A DNA stretch of 64,000 nt, from NCBI GenBank assembly GCA_030710605.1, contig CP092863.1:107742099-107806098 (forward strand), written 5' to 3'. This DNA comes from Cordylochernes scorpioides. Lineage: Eukaryota > Arthropoda > Arachnida > Pseudoscorpiones > Chernetidae. The first letter of the stretch is position 1; each line of letters opens with the position of its first letter. A model generated the notes under the pieces. The model did no database searches. It was not told the DNA's origin and saw only the letters and a list, made by a program, of their open reading frames with translations. This document shows, piece after piece, positions 52,111 through 62,500 of the stretch. The translations under genes were made by a program, and so were the position numbers.

Positions 52111-52863
52111 ATATAATTTCGAATTAAATAATTTTTATACAACACACACAAATTCAGGATCTGTATTTCTTAATATATTATATTTTACTTTAATCTATCC
52201 TTTCAAAAAAAAATGTTTTTTTACTATTAATATATATATATATACATAAAATCACAGAATATAGTTATCATCATCATTTTCCATTTTAATTCCAACAGAT
52301 ATTGAGAAAAAAAAAACAGACGATCTATAAATCTATTCCAAAAGAGGTAAACATTTTAACTGGAATTTTATCTGACGGGGAATTCTGGGTAGAGAAATTG
52401 TGAGGCCCTCTATTTACTTTGGAGCTTCGCATTTACACCGCCAGGGGGCACCCATCACAACTAAAAGTACATCAAAGGGGAGTTATACGTACAGGAAATT
52501 TTAAGTGGAATAGTTTTTATTCTTTGAAAACCTTTTTTTATATAGGGAATTGAAGCTATTTAGAACGTTTTTAAGTGTTTTTTAACTTTATTTTTTATTG
52601 AAAATCTATATACGGTAATCGTTAAATTTATTTCTAATTAATTCGAGATTTCTTATATTTTTTATTTCTATCCTTCGATGAAAAATTATATAGCAATTTA
52701 TAATACAATATAATGTGGCTTATGATTGTAGAACGACATTTGAAATTATCCCGCATGTGTTTCTTTTGAATGAAAAATCAAAATTTTATTTTTAGAAGAA
52801 ATAACGATTATTTTTAACCTTAGGGATGAAGTATGATAGGATGAATTGTGAAGAGTAATGATG
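52111..52863. other. Unassigned DNA with a LINE fragment
   Basis: 52700-52745 (TACAATATAATGTGGCTTATG..GTAGAACGACATTTG) matches the LINE ORF edge at 53330-53375. The rest is unassigned. Confidence 0.4.
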
Positions 52864-52955
52864 AACGCAAAATAAAACTATCCAGAGATGGGAATCGAAC
52901 CCACAGTGTTCCGCTTACCGGGCAGATGCCATGTCCACTAGGCTACCCTGGACAT
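52864..52955 (-). mobile_element. tRNA-like SINE head
   Basis: Minus strand TCCAGGGTAGCCTAGTGGAC (A box), B box GGGTTCGATTCCCA, acceptor-like TGTCCAG/CTCTGGA. Followed by LINE-derived sequence rather than a T-run, so it is a SINE or tRNA relic, not a tRNA gene. Confidence 0.55.
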
Positions 52956-53138
52956 ATTTATCTGTTCGTAAATATTATATAAATTACAAATACAATTATT
53001 TTATTTCCAAAGCGCTATATCCCGCAAGGGATACTTGCGCCAAACAAGGAGAAAGGTTTATTTACATAAATTATTTACATTATTCAACACATGAAAACAT
53101 TAGAGAGTTTAGAATGTATTTACAAAATGAATTGAACT

Positions 53139-53369
53139 TTAAATATGATTTTTATCGGAAATCAAATCGTTAAGTTCACAAACAACTAGTTCATTCTTCA
53201 TTCTATAATCTTGAAATGCTGGGCAATCGATCAGTAGATATCTTGAGGTTTGTTCTTCAATACCATAAAAGCAACTTGAATCCTCCACTGCCTTTATTCT
53301 ATTTAAAAAACCTTTGAAATTCCCGTGGTTTGTAACAATATAATGTGGCCTATGATTGTAGAACGACAT
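53139..53369 (-). pseudogene. LINE ORF2 C-terminal fragment
   Basis: 76 codons. The order GHxxFKxFLxR-like (NHGNFKGFLNRIK), a CxxC-type knuckle (SSCFYG) and LLIDCPAFQDYR is the end of ORF2 in Jockey/I/R1-type LINEs, after RT and RNase H. One knuckle Cys is Y and the usual His before LL is Y, so the zinc site is damaged. 3' UTR and tail continue to about 52990 on the minus strand. Confidence 0.65.
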
Positions 53370-53510
53370 TTGTTGACATTCTGAAAATGATATATATTAT
53401 TGCGACTTCTGTACGCTTCGGATACCTGAGTAAACCGGATTTGATCCCGAGTCGTGGCTCTCGGAAATAAACGCTTTATACCATTCTATTGACTCCCAAT
53501 AAATAAACGT
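53370..53510 (-). mobile_element. tRNA-like SINE fragment
   Basis: Minus-strand GGGAGTCAATAGAATGG start and CGGGATCAAATCCGG B-box-like segment at about 53425-53505. Confidence 0.45.
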
Positions 53511-53871
53511 AATTAGGGTTAATAATGATGCTAATTTGACATTAATTACCACATCGATATGAATAAAAGAATATGTTAGAAGGAAGGTAGAAAACTTCAG
53601 TTCTCTACCTATAGGACGGAGTACACCACGCCACAAACAATTAGGAGTCCCAAACCCAATTAACATCTGGAATGGATTCGAAAACCAATTAAAATCCAAT
53701 TAGGTAAATTACATAGAAACTTTCTTGGAGAAGTCAAGAGACGATAAATGCCCATCTTTAAACTTAAATTGGTGTTTGGCTTGTTTCTCTCAGAATTCTT
53801 GATGGGGAAATGTTACCACATCGGTAAAATTACATTAGATATCTTATATATGGTATCAAGTACCTTCTCCT
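53511..53871. other. Unassigned DNA
   Basis: No gene or repeat assigned. Confidence 0.3.
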
Positions 53872-53951
53872 GTGGGGGTCGGTAGTCGAGTGGTCTAAAC
53901 CGTCACTTTTCGACCGCTAGGACCTGGGTTCGAATCCCGCACTGGGCACTT
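53872..53951 (+). mobile_element. SINE 5' part, split by the BEL insertion
   Basis: tRNA-like head GGGGGTCGGTAGTCGAGTGG, B box GGGTTCGAATCCCGC. Continues at 58472-58650 beyond the retrotransposon; CACTT is duplicated at the junctions. Confidence 0.85.
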
Positions 53952-54175
53952 TGTTGTCTTTTCTTAAATCTGGAAAAAATAAAGACAATGCATTCTCCTA
54001 TTCTGAACTATATATTTTATTAAAAACACGGTAAATTTATACATTTAAGAAAATAATTTATACAATAACAATATTTACATAACAATTTGTATACCAAAAA
54101 GATTTGCATACTTTTTATCCCAGTTCAAAAACACATTTGCACAAAACAAAGTTGACCACTTGCGCAGTCGCAACA
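53952..54175 (-). repeat. BEL 3' LTR (internally deleted)
   Basis: Lacks about 174 bp that the 5' LTR has between GAATAGGAGAA and GCATTGTCTTTA. LTRs are identical at the moment of insertion, so the deletion came later or arose by recombination during replication. Confidence 0.85.
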
Positions 54176-54190
54176 CACTCCCACCTTGAC
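54176..54190 (-). other. Polypurine tract
   Basis: AGGTCAAGGTGGGAGTG-type purine-rich sequence directly upstream of the 3' LTR, the expected plus-strand primer. Confidence 0.6.
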
Positions 54191-54238
54191 CTTTTGAACT
54201 TTTCTAAAAGGTCAATATTAATTAAAAAAAAAAAAACT

Positions 54239-55582
54239 TCAATTAAACCTAATCGGTAACTTGACTCTTCTTCCAGAACGCGTGTAAACTTTCCCTACTT
54301 TTACTGGAGTAGTTTTCTCTTGCACTGACACGGACTCCACACCGGTTGTTTTCTCCCTGACGATCTCATCCTCCGCTGGCTTAAGCTCCCGGTCGTCTTG
54401 CCCTACGTCCTCAGATGGTACTTCCAGTGGGAACAATCGTTGAACTGCACGCTTCATGAATCCAGACTTAGTCTTAACTTCCACAAGTCTTCGCACATTG
54501 TCAGTTCCAGGAAACACCCTCGTAATCTTTCCCATAGGCCAGTTTATTTGTTTCCTGTTTTCAACCTCCACAAGGACGATATATCCAACTTTTAACTGTC
54601 GTTGTTTTCTGCGATTGTCGTGATGCACCAACAATCCTAGATACTCGCTTCTGAACCTCTTACGGAATTCCTTCAGGAGTCGTTTGCGTTTCTCATAGCT
54701 CTTCCCAAAGTTGCACCTGGATTCATTTAGATCAATCTCTCCTTCAGTTATTGGTTCTCGAAGGAACATCTCTGGGGTTAATGGCACAAGGTCATCATTG
54801 TCCTCAGCAATGTAGGTGAGTGGTCGCGCGTTGATAACTCGTTCACAGTTTCCGAGGATCGTCACCATTTCTTCGTAGTTGACAACACGTTTTCCCAGCA
54901 ATCCTCGAAGCAGCTTTTTGGTGAGTCCAACAATTCTCTCGATCCAACCTCCCCACCATGGTGCTGCCGGAGGATTGAGCTTCCATTTCACTCCAAAATT
55001 AACTCGATAAAGTTCGTTCCGGAGTCCAACTAGATTCGTCCCATTATCTGAGTAGATGACTGCAGGGCAACCTCGTCTTGCTACGAACCTCTCTACTGCT
55101 CCCACCAAAGCTTCCGTCGATAAGGAAGTCACCAGTTCGAGGTGGACCGCACGGTATACGCCACAGGTGAAGATGACGAACCAAACCTTCTGTCCATCTT
55201 CCAGATATAAAGGTCCTCCGAGGTCAATTCCTGTCACCTCAAAGACCACAAAATCTCGTACACGATGTTGAGGCAACGATGCTTCTGGTACGTCGACTCG
55301 CTTGGTTTCAAATCGTCGACAGCGAGGACATTTATGAATTACCTGACGAACTAGTTGTCGAGCTTTTGGAATCCAGAACTTCTCTCTAAGTACTGATCGC
55401 AGCGTCTGGGCTCCACAGTGGTACATTTTCTCGTGGACTGATTTCACTATTAGCTCTGTGACCGGATGATTCGTTGGGATCAAAATTGGCAATCGGAACA
55501 GTTCATCGTCATTTCGATTCACTATCTTCGTTTTCACTCTCCATAATCCTTCTTCATCTTGGAGCGCATGTAGCTGCTTCAT
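54239..55582 (-). CDS. BEL integrase domain
   Basis: 447 codons. Zinc-binding HHCC region about residues 39-88 (HPVTELIV, HEKMYH, CPRC). Catalytic core: D120 (TGIDLGGPL), D179 (VIYSDNGTN) and E215 (PWWGGWIER), giving DD35E. A C-terminal BEL-type domain (about 300-390, LKVGYIVLVE..NWPMGKI) follows. The integrase inserts the cDNA. The frame is open upstream of this Met to about 55660, so the Met is internal and the true protein was a gag-pol part. No stop in the frame. Confidence 0.9.
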   Translation of the reverse strand: MKQLHALQDEEGLWRVKTKIVNRNDDELFRLPILIPTNHPVTELIVKSVHEKMYHCGAQTLRSVLREKFWIPKARQLVRQVIHKCPRCRRFETKRVDVPEASLPQHRVRDFVVFEVTGIDLGGPLYLEDGQKVWFVIFTCGVYRAVHLELVTSLSTEALVGAVERFVARRGCPAVIYSDNGTNLVGLRNELYRVNFGVKWKLNPPAAPWWGGWIERIVGLTKKLLRGLLGKRVVNYEEMVTILGNCERVINARPLTYIAEDNDDLVPLTPEMFLREPITEGEIDLNESRCNFGKSYEKRKRLLKEFRKRFRSEYLGLLVHHDNRRKQRQLKVGYIVLVEVENRKQINWPMGKITRVFPGTDNVRRLVEVKTKSGFMKRAVQRLFPLEVPSEDVGQDDRELKPAEDEIVREKTTGVESVSVQEKTTPVKVGKVYTRSGRRVKLPIRFN

Positions 55583-55647
55583 CTTGGGATCTTCCTCACC
55601 GATCGATTCATTCTGTATTATCTTAACTAGGGACTTTTCAGCACTGT

Positions 55648-56772
55648 CTAGCTCCTCTTGGAGATGATATCTCCTTTGTATTCAGAGGGCTTGAAACGTA
55701 GCATCCACGCGATTACTCTCAGTATTTGTGGTAGAGTCACTTCACGTTTTCCCTCGTATAGATTCAGATACCATGGATTCTCCTCGGGCTTTTTGGCTAC
55801 AAATCCAGTCACCACAGTCTTCCTCCTCTCTTCTTCAATGGCTTCCAGATCATACTGTACTTTTGATACTGGCCAGTCTTCTTTCTTTTCCTGAAGCCAT
55901 TTTGGTCCCTCCCACCATCCGGATTTTGTGAATTTCGATGGGGATTCACCACGGGATGGGAGATCTGCTGGATTGTGTTCCCCTGCGACATGGTTCCAAT
56001 CTTCACTCTTCGTAGGTGTTGTGATCTCCTTGACACGGTTGGAAACGAAACTGTTAACGTGAAGTGAAGTCACGATCAGGCATGAATCTTCCATGTCTTT
56101 CCCTATTGCTGGTCCCATTACTGTCCACCCCAGCTTGGTTTCTGTCGCCACAACTCCACTTTGCAATATCTGCATTCTGCCTGTCAGAATGCCGCTAAGC
56201 AAGTCTGAACCAATCAACATGTGGATTGATATCTCTTCACCTTGGCATATGTCAGTCAAGTTGATCCCTCGAGCTTTTAACTCATTGAGTATAGTATCAT
56301 CCCGTACTTGACTGATGTGTCCGCAAATTACTTCCTGATCCAAGAATTTGAGATCATCCATGTATTCGCTGTTGAGGCTGGAAACATTTACCTTGTACAC
56401 ATTGTGCTTCTTTTGACGAATTTCTCCGCCTCCAAACAGATTGTGGGTAAGTGTAACTTGCTGCACTCTCTTTAGGCCCAGTGCGTCCACCATTCTCTTT
56501 GAAATATAGGACCGCTGGGATCCACAGTCAAGCAACACTCGAACATTATGCCTCCCCTTTGGTCCGCTTATCTTGACTATCAGAGTTTGTAGATAGACTC
56601 CTCCCACGGTAGCGTTGTTTACAGTTGTTGACGTGAGTTGTTGGCGGTCTCTTGCTCTGTTGCAGGACTTTCCCTTGAAACCTTTAGTTCCGCTTTTTGG
56701 AGATGAGAAGTCTTCTGGGCTTCCAAAGTAGGACACATAATGGGGTAATGTTTTCCTCCGCAGACAGGGCAA
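55648..56772 (-). pseudogene. BEL protease region fused to RNase H end (RT deleted)
   Basis: 374 codons. Retropepsin-like active site at D82 (LLDCGSQRSY), then MLIGSDLLSG and KLGWTVMGP, which normally precede RT. The frame then jumps to WNHVAGEHNPADLPSRG, the end of the BEL RNase H/connection region, so RT motifs such as YxDD are absent: an internal in-frame deletion of perhaps 2 kb. At the 3' end the integrase frame continues after a frameshift near 55670-55690. Confidence 0.85.
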
Positions 56773-57983
56773 CGTGGCTTAATCCGGCATTTCTTGAATC
56801 CGTGGCCAGGAAGCAGGCACCAAAAACAAACATTCTTCCCTTTAGCCCTATCTTTCTTCTCTGGTAGATGCATCCGCTGTCCACTGTAGCATTCTTGACT
56901 CGGGTGACCCTTCCCACAAAAGATGCAGTTGTTTCGCATCTGAGTGGTGTTGGCGAGGTCAGTAGCCGTCGGCATTTTACTTCCAGTATTCTTCTTAGAA
57001 AGAGATTTCCTGTTTGATCGATCATCCTTCACATCTTGATTGTTGTCGATCTTGAACGCTGCTTTGGCCATATTCACTCGACTCTCGCCCTTCACTTCTG
57101 TCTTCAAAAACGTCATGAGTTGTGTCAACTTATCCTGTACTCCTCTTCCGCTCACCGTATGTTGACTTCGCTCCCATACTCTCAGGGTGTCCTCTGGTAG
57201 CGCCGATTCGACGAGTGGGTACAGCATAGCCGCAAACTTGTCACGAGCGACGCCCAATGTTTCTAATGCTCGCAGTTGTGTCTCCAGTCTATCGTAAAGC
57301 TTCACTACAGACATCTTACCTTCGGCTCTCACATTCTGAAGCACATTCTGAAGCAGGTCACGTACATAAATCTCAACAAGCATTTCATCCTCTCCAAAAC
57401 GTGATTTGATATACTCGATGACTTTAGGGTAGTTGTCGGCACTCGGTGGAAAACTTTCGACTGCTTCTCTTGCCTCGGAGTTCTCGGCGGTGGCTTGAAA
57501 GAGATACTGAAACTTAGTTTCTGGAGGCATCTGTGGATCCCGGTCAATCGTGCTGAACTGACTCCAGAATGTAATCCATTCCCTTGGTTCTCCCCCAAAC
57601 TTCTTGAACTCCAGCTTCGGTAGTCGATAGTTCATTGCTGCTGTGCCGCTGATTGTACTATCGTCATCCTTTTTCGCAAGAGCCTCGTAATCAGTCATAA
57701 TGTTACTGAAATTATCTTCGTACTCACAAACGGATTCGTACTCAGCAGTGAAAATGTCTTCAGACGCTGATTCTCGTAGCAGAGCTTCTTCCATCCTCGT
57801 GTTCAATATTGAAAGCTTTTCATGGTGGGTCTGGAATCGGCGGAGGATTTTCTCTACATCTGCTTTCTTGACTTCATTCTTCTTGATCTCTGTTTCGAGC
57901 TCATTGAACGCCTTGGTGAACCTTGCACGCACTGGCGTCCTAAGCTTTTTCAGTTCAGCACTACTAACTGGTTGGTCAGCCAT
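56619..57983 (-). CDS. BEL Gag
   Basis: 454 codons, starting ATG 68 nt after the PBS. The N-terminal part is helical and charged (coiled-coil-like LKKLRTPVRARFTKAFNEL); the middle holds the capsid-like region (YRLPKLEFKKFGGEPREW). Three zinc knuckles follow: C353-C356-H361-C366, C386-C389-H394-C399 and C405-C408-H412-C417. Gag packages element RNA. The last about 50 codons overlap the protease frame in a different phase, so a -1/+1 shift (programmed or mutational) is needed for gag-pol. Confidence 0.9.
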   Translation of the reverse strand: MADQPVSSAELKKLRTPVRARFTKAFNELETEIKKNEVKKADVEKILRRFQTHHEKLSILNTRMEEALLRESASEDIFTAEYESVCEYEDNFSNIMTDYEALAKKDDDSTISGTAAMNYRLPKLEFKKFGGEPREWITFWSQFSTIDRDPQMPPETKFQYLFQATAENSEAREAVESFPPSADNYPKVIEYIKSRFGEDEMLVEIYVRDLLQNVLQNVRAEGKMSVVKLYDRLETQLRALETLGVARDKFAAMLYPLVESALPEDTLRVWERSQHTVSGRGVQDKLTQLMTFLKTEVKGESRVNMAKAAFKIDNNQDVKDDRSNRKSLSKKNTGSKMPTATDLANTTQMRNNCIFCGKGHPSQECYSGQRMHLPEKKDRAKGKNVCFWCLLPGHGFKKCRIKPRCPVCGGKHYPIMCPTLEAQKTSHLQKAELKVSRESPATEQETANNSRQQL

Positions 57984-58050
57984 CCTCAGAAGTAATCACT
58001 GGTTCACAGTTGCACCTTTGCGTAATCAGTAATTCTTCAATCTTTATCCT

Positions 58051-58063
58051 GTCGACTGCGCCA
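58051..58063 (-). other. Primer binding site
   Basis: TGGCGCAGTCGAC on the element strand, five T from the LTR end; TGG complements tRNA CCA. The tRNA itself was not identified. Confidence 0.6.
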
Positions 58064-58068
58064 AAAAA

Positions 58069-58466
58069 TGTTGTCTTTTCTTAAATCTGGAAAAAAATAA
58101 AGACAATGCAAAGTCCTAATAGCTTGACCTGAACTAAAAGTTCCTAGCTTTACAGTAATGCTGGATACTGTTCCGAAAATTATAAATGGATAAATCAGTA
58201 TCTTTGCCGCAGAGATCGTTAGAAGTTGAGTCACAACGGTGGATGACGAGGCCTAAGTAGAAAAAATAGTCCACCACACGTCCTTTCTCCTATTCAGAAC
58301 TATATATTTTATTAAAAACACGGTAAATTTATACATTTAAGAAAATAATTTATACAATAACAATATTTACATAACAATTTGTATACCAAAAAGATTTGCA
58401 TACTTTTATCCCAGTTCAAAAACACATTTGCACAAAACAAAGTTGACCACTTGCGCAGTCGCAACA
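58069..58466 (-). repeat. BEL 5' LTR
   Basis: Full-length LTR of 398 bp, TGTTGCG...GACAACA, with AATAAAATATATAG near the middle as a possible poly(A) signal. Confidence 0.88.
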
Positions 58467-58471
58467 CACTT

Positions 58472-58650
58472 ATTTCTAATTTAAAAAATATGCCTCAATG
58501 CCCCCCGATTTTTGGAAAAGTCCAAATCTACCAGTGAGTGCAGGTAACCAAACGGGGCTTTGACACACTTGTAAATGCAAATTTCGAACTGCTTCTCACA
58601 TGTGTAGACCACCAAGATTATCATGACTTATCTCACGTGTACTATGGATA
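58472..58650 (+). mobile_element. SINE 3' part, split by the BEL insertion
   Basis: AACCAAACGGGGCTTTGACAC, CTTGTAAATGCAAATTTCG and TCTCACGTGTACTATGG match SINE bodies at 5936 and 9757. Confidence 0.8.
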
Positions 58651-58870
58651 ATAATAAATATACCTACTATTTTAGACGCGTAAGATTCTTTTTTAAATTA
58701 AACAATTTCTACTGCGGCCTGGCTCATCAGTGGAAAACCCTCCCATTAATTTTTCCATTGCAGTAAGGGCAGTAGAAATTGTTTAATTTCAAAAAGAATC
58801 TTACGCGTCTAAAATAGTTTCGAATTTTGATAACAGATGGCGCGCTAGTGCATCATACCTACAGTTAATT
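58651..58870. mobile_element. Family Z terminal hairpin with remnant core
   Basis: TTTTAGACGCGTAAGATTC / GAATCTTACGCGTCTAAAA arms, central GGCUCAUCAGUGG, right terminus AACAGATGGCGCGCTAGTGC. P1 and P2 strands of the ribozyme-like RNA are lost. Confidence 0.55.
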
Positions 58871-59099
58871 TAACAGACTTTATTTATAATTCTAAAGCAA
58901 TCAGAACTTTCCTTGTTTTCTTGGAGTCTTCAAATAGGCTGTATCCAAGCCCTACAATATAAAGGTAGCACCAATTTATCAAACTTGGATAATTTAAACT
59001 TCTGAGATCATCCTAGTTTATAGGAACCTATTCACATGTTTATCTTTATCTTACATCTTCATATATCATGAACCACTCATAACTTTAAAATTAAAAGTC
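58871..59099. other. Unassigned DNA
   Basis: No feature supported. Confidence 0.3.
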
Positions 59100-59222
59100 G
59101 CCTCTCCCGTCAAAATAGACGCGCAAACTAAACGCCATATATAACGAATGAAGAAAGACGCGAATGCTTCTTTTCACAAATAAATCAAGTTTATATTATC
59201 CTTACTGCAATGAAAAATATAT

Positions 59223-59292
59223 TGGGAGGGCTTGGTGGCTCATCAGTGGTGAACCCTTCCAGCGGTTTCGCCAATTTAATCAACCAGACCGC
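59223..59292 (-). ncRNA. Permuted hammerhead-like RNA, copy h
   Basis: GCGGU-C-UGGUUGA, UUGGC-GAAA-CCGC, UUCACCA-CUGAUGA-GCCACCAAG. The core is intact with a GUC triplet. Helix II is disturbed by a small CCA insertion but GCCA/UGGC remains. Confidence 0.5.
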
Positions 59293-59420
59293 AATTTAGA
59301 GCTCTAATACTGTATTGGATCATTCTTATTTTATATTGTCCATATATTGTCAGTCTCCGAAAACTAGCGGCCTCGGGTCGGTGGCAAAGCCACAACACCA
59401 GCTTTGGCAAACTGTAAAGC

Positions 59421-59476
59421 GTCTACCTAGAGACCATGGTTTCGGGCTAATGGCCTTCGTCAGTCTAGGGCGGACT
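59421..59476 (-). ncRNA. Hammerhead ribozyme, near canonical
   Basis: Stem I AGUCCGCCCUAGA/UCUAGGUAGAC, CUGACGA, stem II with A instead of G at the first pair, GAAA, ACCAUGGU, C17. Probably weakly active at best. Confidence 0.65.
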
Positions 59477-59580
59477 TTATTCCATAAGAGCAGTGGAGAG
59501 AATATTATTTAATTCTTAAAAAATCATACGCGTCTATTATAGTTTCGAATTCTCGTAACAGATGGCGCGCTGATGTATTA

Positions 59581-62500
59581 TATTTATATATATAATATTG
59601 TTGCAATGTGCCGACGTATGGATGAACTGGCAGTCGTGTACGTGAGGCGAGTGTTGATGATCTTCCCACACGCGGACAACAAGAAGCAGAGGCAGGGCTA
59701 GATGTTAGCACAAAGAGGGATCGGGGACAGCCCACGGGACAGAGGTAGAGGCCATGACACCAACTTTGATGTTTATCACCGAGACATGGAGGGAGAGTGT
59801 GTCAGACAGACAGGCTGAAGCGAACTGCTGATGGCCACCCTCTAGCACCATCTGCCGACCCCCTGCCAAAACTTGTCCTGTTTTGGGGGGTCTCTATAAG
59901 AATGTCCCTCGGGACCCCACATGGGCTGGGCGTTGCCTTTTTCCACCCCTCTGTCCCTGCTGCCACCAGCTGACCGCTCTCTCTTTGGATCTTTATTTTG
60001 ACGTCACCAATTTTAGTTTATATACAAAAAGGGTGTACAGGTTATATTAATAAAGATATAGCATATATACAAAATATGGGGGTGGTAGCAAATAGAAAGT
60101 GTCATTATTATACAGTTTGAAATATACTATATATATATATATATGTCATAATATATGCTCTTCCAGGATTAATAAAACAAATCTACAGTCGACCAGAGAG
60201 AGAGAGAGAGAGAGAACGCAGCTAAGGCCGGTCACTTGATATAGCAGTCACATTCCAAGGGGGCGACCGCAGGGCCTTTTCTTGGAACCTCAGTTCTATG
60301 TTTACTCAGTCGGGGGGGGGGTGGTGGACAGACAAGACGTGCATTTCCGCGGTGGCAGCTGCTAGCGCTCCCTCTCTCCCTCGGTTTGCTGGGTTCCATC
60401 TTCCAAACTTGTTGTTTCCTTATTTCTCACTCACCACATTATTATCACTATATTGTCACATTGAAAAGTCGACAGGATAAGACCTGGCCGGGAAGCAAAT
60501 CCCTCATATACCGGAGTATGAAGAAACAAGAAGCCAAGCCACGATGATCGGCCAAACCCAACTCAACTGTAACCACTCCTCTTCGAGCCCTCAACCCCTT
60601 CTTCGCCAACCTTTGAACCGTGATCCCGAAGAAGTATTCACCTACGACGGAGATGGAGCTGCCACACACTTCTTCCAGCATTAGATCTACCCAAGAACGA
60701 CCACCGTGCCAGAGCAGGACACCTTCCATCATCATGGACAAGACTCCGCCATATCCCTGCCGCTACTGTGATGTACAGCACTGGTACGCTCAGTGTCACA
60801 GACAGAACTCTCCCGAATCTCAATGAACTTACCTGCTCTCTAAACCAGCATAACCTGTAAGTGAAATTGTTTTACCCCTTCCATTCATTCTTTAAATAAG
60901 TCATTCCTTGTAAATTGTCCCAATATTGACATAATTAGCTCCATTTATTCTCTCCATGCCTATTAACAATGATTTTATGCTCCATACTATTTATCTAGAT
61001 ATTTGTAACTCATTTAATTAGTTACCTTACCAGTAGAATTTAACAATCGTTATTTTAATTAAATAATTTCCATTTTTAACGTAACTCTTAAAAAAAAATA
61101 AAAAAAAAAAACTCTTAAAAAAAAAATTGGAATTCTACCTATTAATGCTTTACTATTTTTACAATTAACAATAGATTTTTCATAATCAATTTATTTATAA
61201 AAATATGCCTCCAGCACCTAAACTTTTGTATGTCTATTTGTATAGACCTCTCCTACTTGTAAGCACGGCTCACGAAAAATAATTTCTTTCCCTAATCGAT
61301 TCAAAATTCACCCTGTAAGATAGGCGTCGAAGAATTTCAACCATCACGTGAGCCTTGCTTACAACCAACCCTTGGTGACTCTTATCTATCTTCCCCTGAA
61401 TGCCTCTCTCATGCTTACAACTTTGTTAACCTTATACCAGCTCAGGACCTTTTATAGAATTATTGATTAATCAATTATCGAACTTCTATATTGTCATTTC
61501 AAAATACTAACCTTCGCCCTTCATTTATGATAATATATTTCGTAGTTCATCTCTAGCATATCCATCGAACCACACCATCTAGCCAATGGTGTGTTCGTCA
61601 CAGGGTGCAGATTGACTAACTGCTAGATATTTATCAACCCCTTTTTGTTCGCACTTGAACAATCTGCATCGAGCGACACAGTTCGCTTCTTCTTCTCGCG
61701 CCACACGTTCGCCACACGGACCCTGTCTTCAAATCTATGTTTGTCCATTGTCCAAACCAACACGATATAGCCTACCTCCGATATTTCCCACGGAAGTACG
61801 TTAAAAATTGTCGCTGATTCTGTCCGGTCCGTCATCATTTCGCGCAGACATGGGTCTTACTTTCAACCCACCGCGAAATCATCGCCTTGCACAAGCTCCC
61901 ACGACGGTTCAAACACCTCGTGTCCGAGCAGCTTGTCACTTGTAACGGACAACGCAGTCCTCGTCCCAATTTTTGGCACTGTGCGCGCAGACTTTCCGCA
62001 AATTAAATATAAGTCCGTTCGACTTCCTCACCTACACACGAGACTTTTCCCCTCGGACTCGCTACACAAGTAACTGCATAGATAGGTTTGGCCCAGGGCA
62101 AGTCTCCCCTCGCTCTGTTCGCCGAGGTTCTAACATTGTATGTAGTTTTATATTTACCTCAGTCCTGAGCTCACACAATTGTCAACCTCAATCTCATTTC
62201 TCGTACTCTACACTTATAGCATAGAAAGCCCATGACAAGTTTCCCCTTGCCATGTCCGCCTGAAAAATATCTTAAAGTGTAGAGTTCCCCAGTCTTAATG
62301 ATCTTCAGAATTCCATCATATGTATGTGACTCTTCTTCCCCTTGTTCACACTCCTCAATAACATTTCCCTTATAGTACATTCGATTTTGTTGTATATAGC
62401 CTTTTATAACCTTGATATTTTCAAAGATTTCCTTAAATGTCAAACTCCCCGGTGTTGTAAAACTGCTTGTAAATAATATTTACTTGTGTACTATACAATA

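Larger units (their letters stand above)
53952..58466 (-). mobile_element. BEL/Pao LTR retrotransposon with RT deleted
   Basis: LTRs 58069-58466 (5', 398 bp) and 53952-54175 (3', 224 bp) both begin TGTTGCGACTGCGC and end GACAACA. Target duplication CACTT at 53947-53951 and 58467-58471. PBS-like TGGCGCAGTCGAC at 58051-58063 and a purine tract next to the 3' LTR. Gag, protease and integrase-coding parts are kept, but RT-RNase H is nearly gone. 4515 bp, shorter than the 6-7 kb usual for the family. Could be mobilised only in trans. Confidence 0.92.
59100..59580 (-). mobile_element. Family Y and Z composite
   Basis: Family Y left end (GTCGCCTCTCCCGTCAAAAT), then a Z arm (GCAATGAAAAATATATTGGG to TCCAATACAG), then a Y arm with hammerhead (59360-59495), then a Z terminal repeat ending GATGGCGCGCTGATG. 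Shows insertion or template exchange between families. Confidence 0.6.

Noticed and set aside
58051-58466. Infectious retrovirus (envelope gene) in the BEL element
   Set aside because: No additional frame after integrase; the 3' LTR follows directly. BEL elements of this size have no env.
59505-60823. Small frames at 59505-59735, 60298-60480 and 60448-60741
   Set aside because: No domain, poor context and overlapping in opposite directions; only the zinc-knuckle-like 60620 frame had anything to support it.
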